Shown: piece by piece, positions 49,941 to 59,223 of the stretch
Layout: every line of letters begins with the position of its first letter
How positions within the stretch are numbered: position 1 is the first letter of the stretch
Assembly (NCBI RefSeq): GCF_900156315.1
Contig: NZ_FTNI01000022.1
Location: 1 to 64,000 of the forward strand
Length of the DNA: 64,000 nt
Origin: Microbispora rosea
GTDB lineage: Bacteria; Actinomycetota; Actinomycetes; Streptosporangiales; Streptosporangiaceae
Direction of reading: 5' to 3'
Position numbers and translations under genes: made by a program
Notes under the pieces: generated by a model
Seen by the model: the letters and a program-made list of their open reading frames with translations, nothing else
What the model was told of the DNA's origin: nothing
The model's database searches: none

Positions 49941-51047
49941 ATGCACGGCACTCGATTCTCATTACTGCTGGGTCCGGCAGTCCTGTCCGCAGTCACGCTC
50001 TGGCCGGCCATCGCATCGGCCGCCACCGCCGCCCACCCCACCGGCCTCGCCGCCGCGCTCAGCGCGCCGCGGGCCGAGGAGCCGGGCACCAGCCTCGGCG
50101 AACAGTCGGAGGAGGCGGCTCAGGAGAGCGGACGCGCGTACGAGGAGGAGAGCGGGTACGGGCGGGAGAGCGCCCAGGAGGAGAAGGGCTCGTCGAGCGA
50201 GGAGTCGAGCGGCAGCCAGTCGGAGAGCAACCTCGGCTACCAACGCTCGCGGGCATCGCTGCGCGAGTCGTCACTGCGCTCGTCGTCACTGCGCGAGTCG
50301 TCGCTGCGCTCGTCGCTGCTGCGGAGCAGCAATCCGAGGCTCAGCGAGCAGTCGTCGTACAGCCGTCCGATCAGCTCCACGCGGACGATCACCTACCAGC
50401 GCCCGGTCACGCAGACGCGCATGGTGACGGAGAGCCGTCCGGTCACGTTCACCCGGCAGGTCACCTTCCAGCGCCCGGTCACCGAGACGCGGACGGTCAC
50501 CCGGATGCGTCCGGTCACCGAAACGCGCCAGGTGTCCTACCAGCGTCCCGTGAGCTACACGCGCATGGTCACCGAGAGCCGTCCGGTCACCCGCCAGGAG
50601 ACCTTCCAGCGGCCCATCACCCAGACGCGGTACGTCACCGAGTCACGTCCCGTGACGCGGTACGTCACCTACCAGCGTCCCGTGGTGAGCTACGTCACCG
50701 AGAGCCGTCCGGTCACCCGCCAGGAGACCTTCCAGCGGCCCGTCACCGAGACGCGGTACGTCACCGAGTCACGTCCGGTGACCCGTCAGGAGACCTTCAA
50801 GCGTCCGGTCACCGAGACGCGCTTCGTCACGGAAAGCCGTCCGGTCAGCTACACCCGGATGGTGCCGGAGACTCACGAGGTGAAGTCCACGCGCTTCGTC
50901 ACCGAGAGCCGTCCGGTCAGTTACACCCGCATGATGACCTACCAGCGCCCGATTACCGAGACACGGTACGTCACCGAGTCGCGGCAGGTCACCAGCTACA
51001 GCCGGCCCATGATGCACTCCTCCAGCAGCGAGGACTGCGACCCGTGA
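49941..51047 (+). CDS. Secreted protein of VTESRPVT/YQRPVTETR repeats
   Basis: A 368-residue protein. Residues 1-28 are a signal peptide ending ASA. Residues about 40-140 are rich in Ser, Glu and Arg, with SLRESSLRSSS repeats. Residues about 140-355 are built from seven-residue-like units: YQRPVTQTRMVTESRPV, TRQETFQRPVTETRYVTES, SYTRMVTESRPV. Alternating hydrophobic and polar residues suggest stacked beta strands. Similar Tyr/Thr/Val repeats (YTV type) are known in planctomycete cell-surface proteins. The end is SSSEDCDP with the only Cys of the mature protein. ATG 49941 has GAGAGGAG, partly next to a small hairpin (49912-49926) that could hide it. No enzyme domain is visible. Confidence 0.75.
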   Translation: MHGTRFSLLLGPAVLSAVTLWPAIASAATAAHPTGLAAALSAPRAEEPGTSLGEQSEEAAQESGRAYEEESGYGRESAQEEKGSSSEESSGSQSESNLGYQRSRASLRESSLRSSSLRESSLRSSLLRSSNPRLSEQSSYSRPISSTRTITYQRPVTQTRMVTESRPVTFTRQVTFQRPVTETRTVTRMRPVTETRQVSYQRPVSYTRMVTESRPVTRQETFQRPITQTRYVTESRPVTRYVTYQRPVVSYVTESRPVTRQETFQRPVTETRYVTESRPVTRQETFKRPVTETRFVTESRPVSYTRMVPETHEVKSTRFVTESRPVSYTRMMTYQRPITETRYVTESRQVTSYSRPMMHSSSSEDCDP

Positions 51048-51088
51048 GCCGGGAAGCGAGGTCCTGACAGCCAGTAGGGCCACGAAGG

Positions 51089-51112
51089 GGCACGGGCGTT
51101 CCCGCCCGTGCC
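51089..51112. terminator. Hairpin between convergent genes
   Basis: GGCACGGGCG and CGCCCGTGCC form a 10-bp perfect stem with loop TTCC. It lies between the stops of the repeat protein (51047) and the FtsX-ectodomain gene (51134), so it can serve both. Plus-strand bases after it are TCTGTCGTCG. Confidence 0.7.
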
Positions 51113-51133
51113 TCTGTCGTCGTCCGTACCTGC

Positions 51134-51769
51134 TCAACGTCCCCTGTCCGGGAAGTTGCATTGTTTCTGGACTTCCGCCGCCCGGGTCAGGTTGTCCCTC
51201 AGGCACCCTTCGTCGACAACGTTGGACACCCCGGGCAGGTCGCTCGCCGCCCTGGCCGCGGCCTGGGGGTCGGCGCCGGGGACGAGCTTCAGGCGGAAGG
51301 ACTCCGGCATGTCCTCGGCCGTGGTCGCCTTCAGCAGCCTGGAGTTCGTCTCGCTTCTGCGGAAGTTCTCGAACGCCGTCCGCCGGTCCTCGAACGTCAC
51401 GGTCTTCACGTCGCGGCGGGCCCGGAGCACCCGGCTGATGTTCTCCTTCTCCCAGGCGGTGGCCGCGCCGCCTCTGCAGCCCTCGAAGGGGGAGGGATCC
51501 GTACAGAGGAAGACCGAGACGTCGGCCCAGCCGGACGAGACCGCCGCGACGCCGGCCTCCCGCGCGTCCGGAGAGGGGTCCGGAGACGGCTCTGCCAGCC
51601 GTGCCACGCCCACGATCGTGGTCGCCACCGCGAGGGCCGCCGCGGCGATCGCGAGGCCGCGCGGCCGCGATCCGCGCGGGGCGGGCAGCGCGTGGTCGAG
51701 GTCGTCGTCCGGCACCGTACGCGCGCGGGCCGCCATGGCGTCACGCAGCCGATCCTCGATGGTGCTCAA
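51134..51769 (-). CDS. Membrane protein with FtsX extracellular-type domain, likely anti-sigma partner
   Basis: A 211-residue protein. The cytoplasmic part (about 1-40) is STIEDRLRDAMAARARTVPD, similar to the short tails of membrane anti-sigma factors. A helix (about 43-61, RGLAIAAAALAVATTIVGVA) follows. The outside part (about 85-211) matches the extracellular domain of FtsX: DVSVFLCTDPSPFEGCRGGA, VKTVTFEDRRTAFENFRRSE, MPESFRLKLVPGADPQAAAR, LPGVSNVVDEGCL. The four-helix permease core of FtsX is absent. TTG 51769 overlaps the stop of the sigma gene as TTGA and has GGGAGAAG upstream. It probably holds the sigma factor at the membrane and senses an envelope signal. Confidence 0.8.
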   Translation of the reverse strand: MSTIEDRLRDAMAARARTVPDDDLDHALPAPRGSRPRGLAIAAAALAVATTIVGVARLAEPSPDPSPDAREAGVAAVSSGWADVSVFLCTDPSPFEGCRGGAATAWEKENISRVLRARRDVKTVTFEDRRTAFENFRRSETNSRLLKATTAEDMPESFRLKLVPGADPQAAARAASDLPGVSNVVDEGCLRDNLTRAAEVQKQCNFPDRGR

Positions 51770-52293
51770 TCGTCTTCTCCCAGTTCGCGAAGGAGTCTGG
51801 CCAGGGCCCGTGCGGTCGTGGATCTGACGGTGCTCTGCCCCACCCCCATGACCAGGGCGATCTCGGAGTCCGCCAGGTCGAGGTAGTAGCGCAGCACCAG
51901 CGCCTCCCGCTGGCGCCGGGGCAGCCGGGCCAGCGCCAGCAGCACCTGCCTGCGGGATTCGCCGATGAGGACGGCGGTCTCCGCCGAGTCGGCGAGGTCG
52001 GTGACCCGCTGCGTGCGCCGCAGCATGACCGCGCGGCGGCGCAGCACCGACCGCGACCCGTTGAGCACACAGGTCCGCAGATAGGCGAGCGTCAGATCCG
52101 GGGGCCGCCGCCGGCCGTGCAGCCGGGCGAAGACGTCCTGCACCACGTCCTCGGCCGTCTCCAGGTCGCCGACGAGCAGCACCGCGAGCCGCACCAGGCC
52201 GACCCGGTGCTCGCGATACAGAGCCGCCAGGTCGGCCTGGGGAGGAGGCCCTGGCGGCGCGAGCGCCGTCGGCCATTGGGATTCACGATCCAT
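51766..52293 (-). CDS. ECF RNA polymerase sigma factor (SigE-family type)
   Basis: A 175-residue sigma factor. Region 2 is ALYREHRVGLVRLAVLLVGD, then LETAEDVVQDVFARLHGRR; region 4 is LLALARLPRRQREALVLRYY, then LDLADSEIALVMGVGQSTVR. It belongs to the short actinobacterial SigE-family group whose partners are membrane proteins encoded next door, as here with the 4-base overlap. ATG 52293 is the start. It would direct polymerase to a small set of envelope or stress genes. The regulon cannot be read from this window. Confidence 0.88.
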   Translation of the reverse strand: MDRESQWPTALAPPGPPPQADLAALYREHRVGLVRLAVLLVGDLETAEDVVQDVFARLHGRRRPPDLTLAYLRTCVLNGSRSVLRRRAVMLRRTQRVTDLADSAETAVLIGESRRQVLLALARLPRRQREALVLRYYLDLADSEIALVMGVGQSTVRSTTARALARLLRELGEDD

Positions 52294-52355
52294 GCAGTGT
52301 GAACGCGCACCCCCGCCGATCCGCTGCTCGCGGGTTTCCGGCCCGGCACGCGTGA

Positions 52356-52387
52356 AGGCCCCTCCGGATGATGGTCCGGAGGGGCCT
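52356..52387. terminator. Strong hairpin downstream of the NTF2-like gene
   Basis: AGGCCCCTCCGGA and TCCGGAGGGGCCT form a 13-bp perfect stem around TGATGG. It lies 20 bases after the stop of the NTF2-like gene (52408) and before the sigma gene start (52293). On the minus strand only TTCACG follows, so it is a hairpin terminator with a poor U tract. Confidence 0.65.
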
Positions 52388-52407
52388 CACGACGTCGAGA
52401 CCTCGCG

Positions 52408-52791
52408 TCACGCCTCGCTGGCGTGGGCCGCCAGGACGCGCCAGCCGTACTCGTCGGTGTGCACCCATGTGCGCGTGTAGCGCAGCCGGCCGGCGAACGG
52501 CTCGCCGGCGAAGGCGCCTTCAAGGGTGCCGAGGAAGCACGTGACTCCGGTCGTCCCCGAGACGACGACGGTGAGGTCCTCCTCGGCCACCTTCGTCATC
52601 ACCTGCGTACGCGAACGGTGGTTGTGGAGATCGAGCGGCTTGGCCTCCGTGTGCAGCCGGCCGTCCGGCGGTCCCGTGAAGACCAGCCGCTCGTCGAGTA
52701 GCCGGTCGAGCTCCTCCACGTCACCCAGGAGCTGCGCCTTCTGCAGTCGCCGCTCGGCCTCGTACAGGTCGTCCAGAAGAGTGCCTGCCAT
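52408..52791 (-). CDS. NTF2-like (DUF4440) protein
   Basis: A 127-residue cystatin-like-fold protein: LLDDLYEAERRLQKAQLLGD, VEELDRLLDERLVFTGPPDG, DLTVVVSGTTGVTCFLGTLE, RYTRTWVHTDEYGWRVLAAH. It is of the small enzyme or ligand-binding type used for SnoaL-like cyclases and for unknown housekeeping roles. No partner is clear, since the flanking genes have their own terminators. ATG 52791 precedes a good reading frame; a ribosome site is weak. Confidence 0.75.
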   Translation of the reverse strand: MAGTLLDDLYEAERRLQKAQLLGDVEELDRLLDERLVFTGPPDGRLHTEAKPLDLHNHRSRTQVMTKVAEEDLTVVVSGTTGVTCFLGTLEGAFAGEPFAGRLRYTRTWVHTDEYGWRVLAAHASEA

Positions 52792-52866
52792 GTCGGTCCT
52801 CTCCGTCGTGGCGCGTCTTCGGCGACAACGGTAGTCCCGGCGGCCAGTAGCGGTTTCAGCGGCTCA

Positions 52867-54417
52867 CTACCCGGCGTTCCGCGTGCTCCCGGGCGCGCAG
52901 AACGGGCAGAACGGCTCGCGCTGGACGCACACCTTGACCGCGTCGCTGTCGTTGGCCCGGTCGAGGTCGAGCTCCTTGCCGCTGACGGTGGCGGTGTTGA
53001 CCGTCTCTCCGACCGCGGTGGCCTTGGCCCGGACGACCAGCGTGGCCGTCGCGCCACTGGCCAGCGTTCCCACGTTCCACGTTCCCCCGGCGTACGTGCC
53101 GGTCGAGCGCGTGGACGACACGAAGGCGAGGTTGGCCGGCAGGACGTCCTTGACGGCGACGCCGGTGGCGTCGTCGGGCCCGGCGTTGGCGACCGTGACA
53201 CGGTAGATGACCGTCTCGCCCACGGTGACCTCGGTCTTGTCCGCGGACTTGACCACGCTCAGGTCGACCGCCGGGTTGACCCCGGTGACGGCCTCACCGC
53301 TGGTGGAGGCCAGCGGCTCGGGCTCGGAGCCGAGCCGGTTCTCGTAGGCGACCGCGCCGCTGTTGACGACCTGCTTGCCCGCGGCCTGCCTGCCGACCTT
53401 GACCCGGAACTCCACGGTGGCGCCGTCCGGCAGGGCGGTGTCGTTGGCCAGCCTGCCTCCCGCCGTGCCCGTGGCGCCCTCTCCCAGCCTGAAGGAGATC
53501 ACACCGGTGGCGGCGTCGAACTCGGCCTGGTCGTCGCCGGCCTGGTCGGTCATGGCGCCGCTGCCCGGGCCGCCCACGACGCGCAGCGAGCCCGGCACGT
53601 AGGCGGTCCCGGCCGGGACCTTGTCGGTGAGCCGGACGTTCTGCGCCACGTCGCCGCCCTTGTTGACGGCGGTCAGCCGGTAGGTGATCTCGGCGCCGAC
53701 GTTCACCGGCCCCTGCGGGCTCGCCGACTTGGTGACGACCACGCACGCGGGGGTGCCGAAGAAGACGTCGTCGAGGAAGTTGCCGACCGACGCGTTGCCG
53801 CCGGCAGCGGAAATGGAGCGGAAGGCGAACCTGGTGGTCGTCTGCCCGGCGGGCACGGTGTAGGTGCCGTGGTAGGTGCCCCACTTCCCGTTGCCGTCGG
53901 ACATGGTCCCCTGCTGGACGGGACCCGAGGGAGCGCCGATGTCCAGCGCCATCTGGTCGGTGCCGAGCCGCCCGCGGTGGGACAGCCGCCAGTAGAGCTT
54001 CTGCCCGGGGGTGGTCGGACGGTCCTGGTAGAGGGTCGAGACCTGGTTGGCGTTCAGCTCCGCGAACTGCGCGCCCTCGACCGCCGGAACGTTCATCCGG
54101 GGGCTCCAGAGCTCGATCATGTGGTCGGTGGCGGTCGTCCGCCAGCCCGGCACCGCGTTCGGGTTCTTCTGCGAGGCGTCGGGGAACGGAGCCCACGTCC
54201 CGGCGACGCCGGGCTTCTCGAAACCGCCGTTGACCAGCGCCACCTGCTCAGGACACGACGCGGGGTCCGGCGCCGCCGCCCGCGGCGTCACCGTGGCCAC
54301 GGCCTCGGTGCGGGCGGGCGCGGCGTCGGCGGGGACCGCTCCGGACAGCGCCAGGGGGACCGCCGCCGCCACCAGGGCGGCGACGGGGTAACACATCCTG
54401 TGGATGTGCCTCATCAT
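52867..54417 (-). CDS. Secreted DUF11 repeat surface protein
   Basis: A 516-residue exported protein. The signal peptide is about 1-33 (VAALVAAAVPLALSGAVPAD). The first domain (about 55-230) begins LVNGGFEKPGVAGTW and resembles carbohydrate-binding or DUF642-type jelly rolls. Two DUF11 domains follow (KSASPQGPVNVGAEITYRLT at about 232 and VVKSADKTEVTVGETVIYRV at about 398). The C-terminus has CVQREPFCPFCAPG with three Cys and no sorting motif or membrane helix. DUF11 domains are Ig-like and are typical of large surface proteins. ATG 54417 has GAGAGGA. The role is unknown, possibly adhesion or wall structure. Confidence 0.85.
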   Translation of the reverse strand: MMRHIHRMCYPVAALVAAAVPLALSGAVPADAAPARTEAVATVTPRAAAPDPASCPEQVALVNGGFEKPGVAGTWAPFPDASQKNPNAVPGWRTTATDHMIELWSPRMNVPAVEGAQFAELNANQVSTLYQDRPTTPGQKLYWRLSHRGRLGTDQMALDIGAPSGPVQQGTMSDGNGKWGTYHGTYTVPAGQTTTRFAFRSISAAGGNASVGNFLDDVFFGTPACVVVTKSASPQGPVNVGAEITYRLTAVNKGGDVAQNVRLTDKVPAGTAYVPGSLRVVGGPGSGAMTDQAGDDQAEFDAATGVISFRLGEGATGTAGGRLANDTALPDGATVEFRVKVGRQAAGKQVVNSGAVAYENRLGSEPEPLASTSGEAVTGVNPAVDLSVVKSADKTEVTVGETVIYRVTVANAGPDDATGVAVKDVLPANLAFVSSTRSTGTYAGGTWNVGTLASGATATLVVRAKATAVGETVNTATVSGKELDLDRANDSDAVKVCVQREPFCPFCAPGSTRNAG

Positions 54418-54537
54418 GAACGTCCTCTCGTCGTGGCGATTCACCAGGCCGTGCGACCGGCGCTGGCACCGCACGGAAGATTCGTCCGACGCGGACGAGA
54501 GGAGCGGCACGACACGTGTGGCCGTGCCAACAGTTGG

Positions 54538-54579
54538 CCGGATCTTGTTCTCTCACGACCCTGCGCAGGCAAGATCCGG
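54538..54579 (-). terminator. Hairpin after the 54582-54980 gene
   Basis: CCGGATCTTG (54538-54547) and CAAGATCCGG (54570-54579) are exact complements around 22 bases. It starts 2 bases after the TAG stop of the hypothetical gene on the minus strand. No long U tract follows. Confidence 0.5.
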
Positions 54580-54581
54580 AT

Positions 54582-54980
54582 CTATGTCGAGGGCTCCCAC
54601 GGCCAGAACTGGACCAAGAACCGCTCCCGCGGATCCGCTTCGTCATCGGCCCGCGTGTACACCCGTACGTTCCACAGCCGTTCCGGCTCGCCAAGGAGCA
54701 GGAACCCGTCCTGCACGTCCGTGTACAGCCCGGTCGCGCAGACCTCTCCGGTCTCCGAGCGGAACACGCCGATGACCACATCCGCCCACGCGTCGCGCTG
54801 GTCCCCCGGCTCGTCGTCCCACGCTTCGAGCGTGAGGCTCACGAGATCGTCCTCCGCCGAGAGCCCGAGGCCGCGGCGGTCGGACGGCTCGAAAGGGTCC
54901 CAGGACGACGACATGTCGACGATGAAGAAGGTCCCGTCGTGGACGTCCACCTCGCAGTCACTACGGGAGATCAGGGGCAT
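54582..54980 (-). CDS. Hypothetical acidic protein overlapping the NB-ARC regulator
   Basis: A 132-residue acidic protein: [91 protein letters not shown]. It is probably a compact beta-rich cytoplasmic protein with many Asp, Trp and Phe. The ATG lies inside the last 20 bases of the regulator gene in another frame, so its synthesis is likely coupled to it. I do not recognise a family. Confidence 0.65.
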   Translation of the reverse strand: MPLISRSDCEVDVHDGTFFIVDMSSSWDPFEPSDRRGLGLSAEDDLVSLTLEAWDDEPGDQRDAWADVVIGVFRSETGEVCATGLYTDVQDGFLLLGEPERLWNVRVYTRADDEADPRERFLVQFWPWEPST

Positions 54981-57252
54981 GCGGGCCGCCTCTGGTGTGA
55001 CGGGTGACGTACGAGCGATCCCGCGCCGCGCGGGCGAGCTCCTCGTCGTGCGGCCGGTCCAGCTCACGCGCGAGCTCGATCGTCCGGTCGAGCAGTGCCA
55101 GCGCCTCGTCGCAGCGGCCCGCCGCACGGCACGTCTCGGCGTAGGTGTGCAGGAAGTCGATCTCCAGCTGCACCTCGGCCAGCGGCTCCAGCAGCTCGAA
55201 GGCCCGCCGGTGGTGTTCGAGCGCCTTCTCGGGTGAACCCGCGATCCGCAGCGCGACACCGAGATAGTTATGGCACCACGCCTGGTTGTGCTGGAGACTG
55301 TGCTGCTCGGACAGCTTCAACGCGTCATGCAGGATGCGCAGCGACTCCGCCGGGTCGTCCGGCGCCAGCGCGAGACCGAGGGTGACGAGCCCGGTGACCT
55401 GTGCGGGCCCGTCCGCCAGCGCGATGGCCGCCTGGGCGAGTTCGACGGCTTCGCCGCGCCGCCCGAGGTGAAGCGTCACCCATCCGTCGAAGGCCAGCGC
55501 CTGCGACTGCCCCATGCGGCGCCCGAGCTTCTCGAACAGCTCGCGTGCCCGCCGGAAGTGCGCCTGCGCCGCTTCGAGGTCGCCGAGATCGCGGCGTACG
55601 AAGCCGATGCGCAGCGCGAGGGCGGCCGCGGTGTCATCGTCCGGTCCCGAACGCTCGGCCGCCTCGTAGGCGGAGAGCGCCTCGCCGAGGCGTCCGGCGG
55701 CGGCACGGGCGAAGCCGAGGTCCGCGAGCAGCGCGGCCCGCTGCTGATCGCGGCCGAGACGTCCCGCGGCGTCCGCGGCGGCTTCGAGCAGGCGGGCCTG
55801 GTCGTCGGTTCCGCGGTGCCGGAAGAACCAGACCCGCATGGCCTGCGGCAGCTCGGCCACCACCTCGTCCACGCCGAGCCGTACGGCGGCGTCGAAGCAG
55901 GCCACCAGGTTGACGTACTCGAGGTCGAACCAGGCCATGGCCTGCGCCGGATCTCCCTGCGAGGGTTCCCTGCGGTGTGGCGAAGGCAGGGTCCGATCGT
56001 GGGCGACGGCCTGCGTCAGGTAGTGCGTCAAAACCCGGCGCAGGGCGGCTTCGGCCCGTGGCTCCTCGTCGGCGGCGAGGTCCGCCGCGTACTGCCGGAT
56101 CAGATCGTGCATCCGGTATCGCCCGGGCGAGAGCTCCTGGACCAGGTGGGCGTCGACCAGCTCCTCCAGCGCCGCGCCGGCCCGGTCGGGCGGCATGTCG
56201 GTGAGCGCGCCCGCCACCGGCGCGTCGAAGTCGGTGCCCGGCAGCACGCCCAGCAGCCGGAACATGCGGCGCTGGACCGTGTCGAGCTGCTGCAGCGACA
56301 TGCCGAAGGCCGAGTCGAAGCGGCTGGGGGTGGCACGCAGCCGCTCGGCCAGCACGGCCACCGTCCAGCCCGGGCGGTGGCGAAGCCGCGCGCCCGCCAT
56401 CCGCAGCGCCAGCGGGAGCCCGCCGCACTGCCGCAGCACCTGACCGACCGCTTCCTCTTCTGCGAGCGAGAGCCCGGCCGCCCGGCCGAACAGGTGCGCC
56501 GCGTCGTCGTCGGCCAGCGGTTCCAGGGACACCGGCGGCACCGCGTCCAGGCTGACCAGCCGGTGACGACTGGTGACCAGGACCGCGGACTTCCCCGCGC
56601 CCGGGAGCAGCGGACGCACCTGCTCCGCGTCGACCGCGTTGTCGAGCACGACGAGAACCCGCAGGCGGGACAGCTCCGACCGCCACAGCGCCGCGCGTTC
56701 GGCGGTGCCGGCCGGGGGGTGGGTGACGTCCAGCGCGCCCAGCAGACGGCCCAGCGCGGCGTGCGGCTCCAGCGGCTCCTGCCCCGGGGTGAATCCCTGC
56801 AGGTCGAGATAGAGCCCGCCGTCCGGAAACGCGGGGACCAGCCGATGGGCCGCATGCACGGCCAGGCTGGTCTTGCCGACGCCCGCCATGCCGTCGATCG
56901 CTGCCGCGCCGGTGGTGCGGATCAGCTCCTCGACCAGCGCGCACTCCGCTTCCCTGCCGGTGAAGTCGAACAGGTCCGCCGGCAGATCGTTGCGGCGCCG
57001 GGCGGGCGCCGCGCCGGCTTCGGCCGCCTCGGCCCACAGCGCGCGCAGTGGCCGGGGATCGCGTCCCACGGCCCGGCACAGCGCCACGACGGCATCCCAC
57101 GGCGGCACGAGCCGGCCGGTCAGATATCGCGACAACGACGAGCTGCTCAGACCCGTCTGGCGGGCGAGGGCGCGCAGGCTGAGCCCGCTCAGCTCCTTGA
57201 TCCGGGCGAGCTGAGCCACCAGTCGTTCCTGGGGGCTGGACACGTGCAACAC
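54961..57252 (-). CDS. HTH - NB-ARC - TPR transcriptional regulator (STAND family)
   Basis: A 763-residue signal-transducing ATPase. An XRE-type HTH is at about 12-62 ([20 protein letters not shown]). The NB-ARC part begins [16 protein letters not shown], with the P-loop [10 protein letters not shown] at 121-130, [19 protein letters not shown] (Walker B) and [19 protein letters not shown]. It ends in a run of TPR-like helices (about 430-750, for example [19 protein letters not shown]). Such SARP-less AfsR relatives in actinomycetes control secondary metabolism or development after binding ATP and a partner. The start is GTG 57252, or GTG 57243. No biosynthetic cluster is near, so its target is unknown. 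Confidence 0.85.
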   Translation of the reverse strand: MLHVSSPQERLVAQLARIKELSGLSLRALARQTGLSSSSLSRYLTGRLVPPWDAVVALCRAVGRDPRPLRALWAEAAEAGAAPARRRNDLPADLFDFTGREAECALVEELIRTTGAAAIDGMAGVGKTSLAVHAAHRLVPAFPDGGLYLDLQGFTPGQEPLEPHAALGRLLGALDVTHPPAGTAERAALWRSELSRLRVLVVLDNAVDAEQVRPLLPGAGKSAVLVTSRHRLVSLDAVPPVSLEPLADDDAAHLFGRAAGLSLAEEEAVGQVLRQCGGLPLALRMAGARLRHRPGWTVAVLAERLRATPSRFDSAFGMSLQQLDTVQRRMFRLLGVLPGTDFDAPVAGALTDMPPDRAGAALEELVDAHLVQELSPGRYRMHDLIRQYAADLAADEEPRAEAALRRVLTHYLTQAVAHDRTLPSPHRREPSQGDPAQAMAWFDLEYVNLVACFDAAVRLGVDEVVAELPQAMRVWFFRHRGTDDQARLLEAAADAAGRLGRDQQRAALLADLGFARAAAGRLGEALSAYEAAERSGPDDDTAAALALRIGFVRRDLGDLEAAQAHFRRARELFEKLGRRMGQSQALAFDGWVTLHLGRRGEAVELAQAAIALADGPAQVTGLVTLGLALAPDDPAESLRILHDALKLSEQHSLQHNQAWCHNYLGVALRIAGSPEKALEHHRRAFELLEPLAEVQLEIDFLHTYAETCRAAGRCDEALALLDRTIELARELDRPHDEELARAARDRSYVTRHTRGGPHAPDLP

Positions 57253-57428
57253 CGTACCCGTCCCGGCCCACGCGGACGGATCGGCGACGCGTTCGCGCAG
57301 CTCAGCCGGGTTCTTGGTGTCCCACGGTGTCCCACGGACCAGGCGGGACCCGCCGCGCCGATGGTCGGATGGCTCCTGTCGGAAACACCCGGAACGAACT
57401 GCCGGAACCCCGCGGCGAAGGAGAAACG

Positions 57429-57884
57429 ATGTCGACCGAGCGCATGCCGAACCCGGCGGCCTTGATCCCCGAGGCCATGGAGGCTCTGATGGCGGTCAAC
57501 AGGGCCGTCGCGGGCGCCGGAGTCGACGCCAGGCTGCTGGCGCTGAGCCACCTGCGGACCAGCCAGATCAACGGCTGCGCTCCCTGTGTCGCCGGCGGCG
57601 TCCACCAGGCCCAGCGGCACGGCGTGACCGCGGACCAGGTGCATGCCGTCGCCGCGTGGCGGGAGACGCCGTGGTTCAGCGACGAGGAGCGCGCCGCGCT
57701 GGCCCTGACCGAGGCCGTGACCCGGCTCGCCGACCGTCCGGACCCGGTGCCGGACCACGTGTGGGACATGGCCGCCAAGCACTTCGACCAGAAGGAACTG
57801 GCCGCACTCCTGCTCAACATCGCGATCACCAACGCCTTCAACCGGCTCAACGTGCCGACCCGCCGGCAGGCGGGCCAGTGGTGA
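57429..57884 (+). CDS. Carboxymuconolactone decarboxylase/AhpD-like protein
   Basis: A 151-residue AhpD-fold protein. The active segment is [20 protein letters not shown], with a CxxC pair; the following His is two residues further away than in standard AhpD (CxxCxxxH), so its redox proton relay may differ. It also has [14 protein letters not shown] and [16 protein letters not shown]. Such enzymes act as alkylhydroperoxidase-type disulfide reductases. ATG 57429 has GAAGGAG. It is 56 bases from the DUF1801 gene in the same direction and divergent from the NB-ARC regulator. Confidence 0.85.
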   Translation: MSTERMPNPAALIPEAMEALMAVNRAVAGAGVDARLLALSHLRTSQINGCAPCVAGGVHQAQRHGVTADQVHAVAAWRETPWFSDEERAALALTEAVTRLADRPDPVPDHVWDMAAKHFDQKELAALLLNIAITNAFNRLNVPTRRQAGQW

Positions 57885-57940
57885 CGCCGTCCCCGATCAG
57901 CACCACCCGAAGCCGCACGTCACAGAGAGAGGAAGTCGTC

Positions 57941-58399
57941 ATGCCGACCACGCCGAAGACCACCACCGCCAAGGGCCAGAAGTACGACGGGTTCACCGAG
58001 GAAGAGCGCGACGCGATGAAGGAGCGCGCCAAGGAGCTGAAGACGAGCGCCCGGCGGGGCGCCAAGGCCGACACGGAGAGCGAGGTGCTCGCGAAGATCG
58101 CCGAGATGCCGGAATCCGACCGCGTGATCGCCGAGCGGTTGCACGCCGTGATCAAGGCCAGCGCGCCCACCCTGACGCCGAAGCTGTGGTACGGGATGCC
58201 GGCGTACGCCCGCGACGGCAAGATGATCTGCTTCTTCCAGTCCGCGGCCAAGTTCAAGGCCCGGTACGCGACGCTCGGCTTCAGCGACGCGGCGAACCTC
58301 GACGACGGCGCCATGTGGCCGGCGTCGTACGCCCTGACCGAGCTGACCGCCGACGTCGAGGCGAGGATCGCGGCGCTCCTGAAGCAGGCGCTGAGCTGA
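57941..58399 (+). CDS. DUF1801 family protein
   Basis: A 152-residue protein. After a Lys/Thr-rich start ([20 protein letters not shown]) comes [20 protein letters not shown], and the DUF1801 core [60 protein letters not shown]. The fold is related to YdhG and to frataxin-like iron proteins, but function is not proven. ATG 57941 has AGAGGAAG. Its 3' end overlaps the 3' end of the convergent SDR frame by 119 bases, which argues that the SDR frame is not intact. Confidence 0.8.
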   Translation: MPTTPKTTTAKGQKYDGFTEEERDAMKERAKELKTSARRGAKADTESEVLAKIAEMPESDRVIAERLHAVIKASAPTLTPKLWYGMPAYARDGKMICFFQSAAKFKARYATLGFSDAANLDDGAMWPASYALTELTADVEARIAALLKQALS

Positions 58400-59123
58400 G
58401 GAGGTCTGACCGGGAACCGGCCTCCGGCCTGCCGCTTCGGACAGGCACGGAGGTCAGCCGAGGGCGATCGGCATCCGGTCCGCCACCCATGCCGTCCAGC
58501 CGAGGGGCGCTGGCGCACGGATGGTTCTCGGGGGCCAGAACCATGTTGCTGGAGATCTTGGTGCGGAACATGCCCGGTTCCACCAGCAGCACCCGGATGC
58601 CCAGCGGTGTCAGTTCGCTCGACAGCGCCTCGCTGAAGGCCTCGAGCGCGTGCTTCGCCGCGTCGTAGCCGGCCAGCCCCGGGTAGGTCATCCGGCCGCC
58701 CAGGGAGCTCATCTGCACGATCGTCCCGCTGCGCTGCTCGCGCATCAGAGGGACGATCGCCTTGGTGACCTCCGCGGCGCCGAAGAAGTTCACCTCCATC
58801 AGTGCACGCAACTGCTCCATCGAGGTTTCCTCGACAGCCCCGATCATGGTGAACCCGGCGTTGTTCACCAGGACGTCGATCCGGCCGTACAACGCCAGCG
58901 TGGCCCGCACCGCGGCGTCGATCGAGGCCCGTTCGGTGACCTCGAGCGCCACGGTGCTGATCCGGCCCTCGCCCTGGCCGGCCAGCTCGCTCAGGGTTTC
59001 CGGCCGCCGGGCGGTGGCCATCACCCGGTCTCCGGCGGCCGCCGCCGCCAGGGCCAGTTCGCGGCCGAAACCGGAGGAACACCCGGTGATCAACCAGACC
59101 CGGCCCTGCGTGTCGTCCTGCAT
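58281..59123 (-). CDS. Short-chain dehydrogenase/reductase with an abnormal C-terminus
   Basis: A 280-codon frame. The first 190 residues are a normal classical [83 protein letters not shown]. From [13 protein letters not shown] (about residue 195) on, the sequence becomes Arg/Ser/Pro-rich and unlike any SDR end, and it runs 119 bases into the convergent DUF1801 gene. A deletion with frame change near 58500 is likely. ATG 59123 has GGGGAGCGGAAAG. The active-site Ser, Tyr and Lys are present. The divergent LysR gene is a probable regulator. Confidence 0.7.
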   Translation of the reverse strand: MQDDTQGRVWLITGCSSGFGRELALAAAAAGDRVMATARRPETLSELAGQGEGRISTVALEVTERASIDAAVRATLALYGRIDVLVNNAGFTMIGAVEETSMEQLRALMEVNFFGAAEVTKAIVPLMREQRSGTIVQMSSLGGRMTYPGLAGYDAAKHALEAFSEALSSELTPLGIRVLLVEPGMFRTKISSNMVLAPENHPCASAPRLDGMGGGPDADRPRLTSVPVRSGRPEAGSRSDLLSSAPASGAPRSSPRRRRSARSGRTTPATWRRRRGSPRR

Positions 59124-59223
59124 CTTTCCGCTCCCCGTTACGTGGTCGTCGTGAACACCGACGATGCTGCCCGCGGGTGGCCTGCTACGCACCGGTTGCC
59201 TGGTGCGGCGGTAGGCTCAGCCT

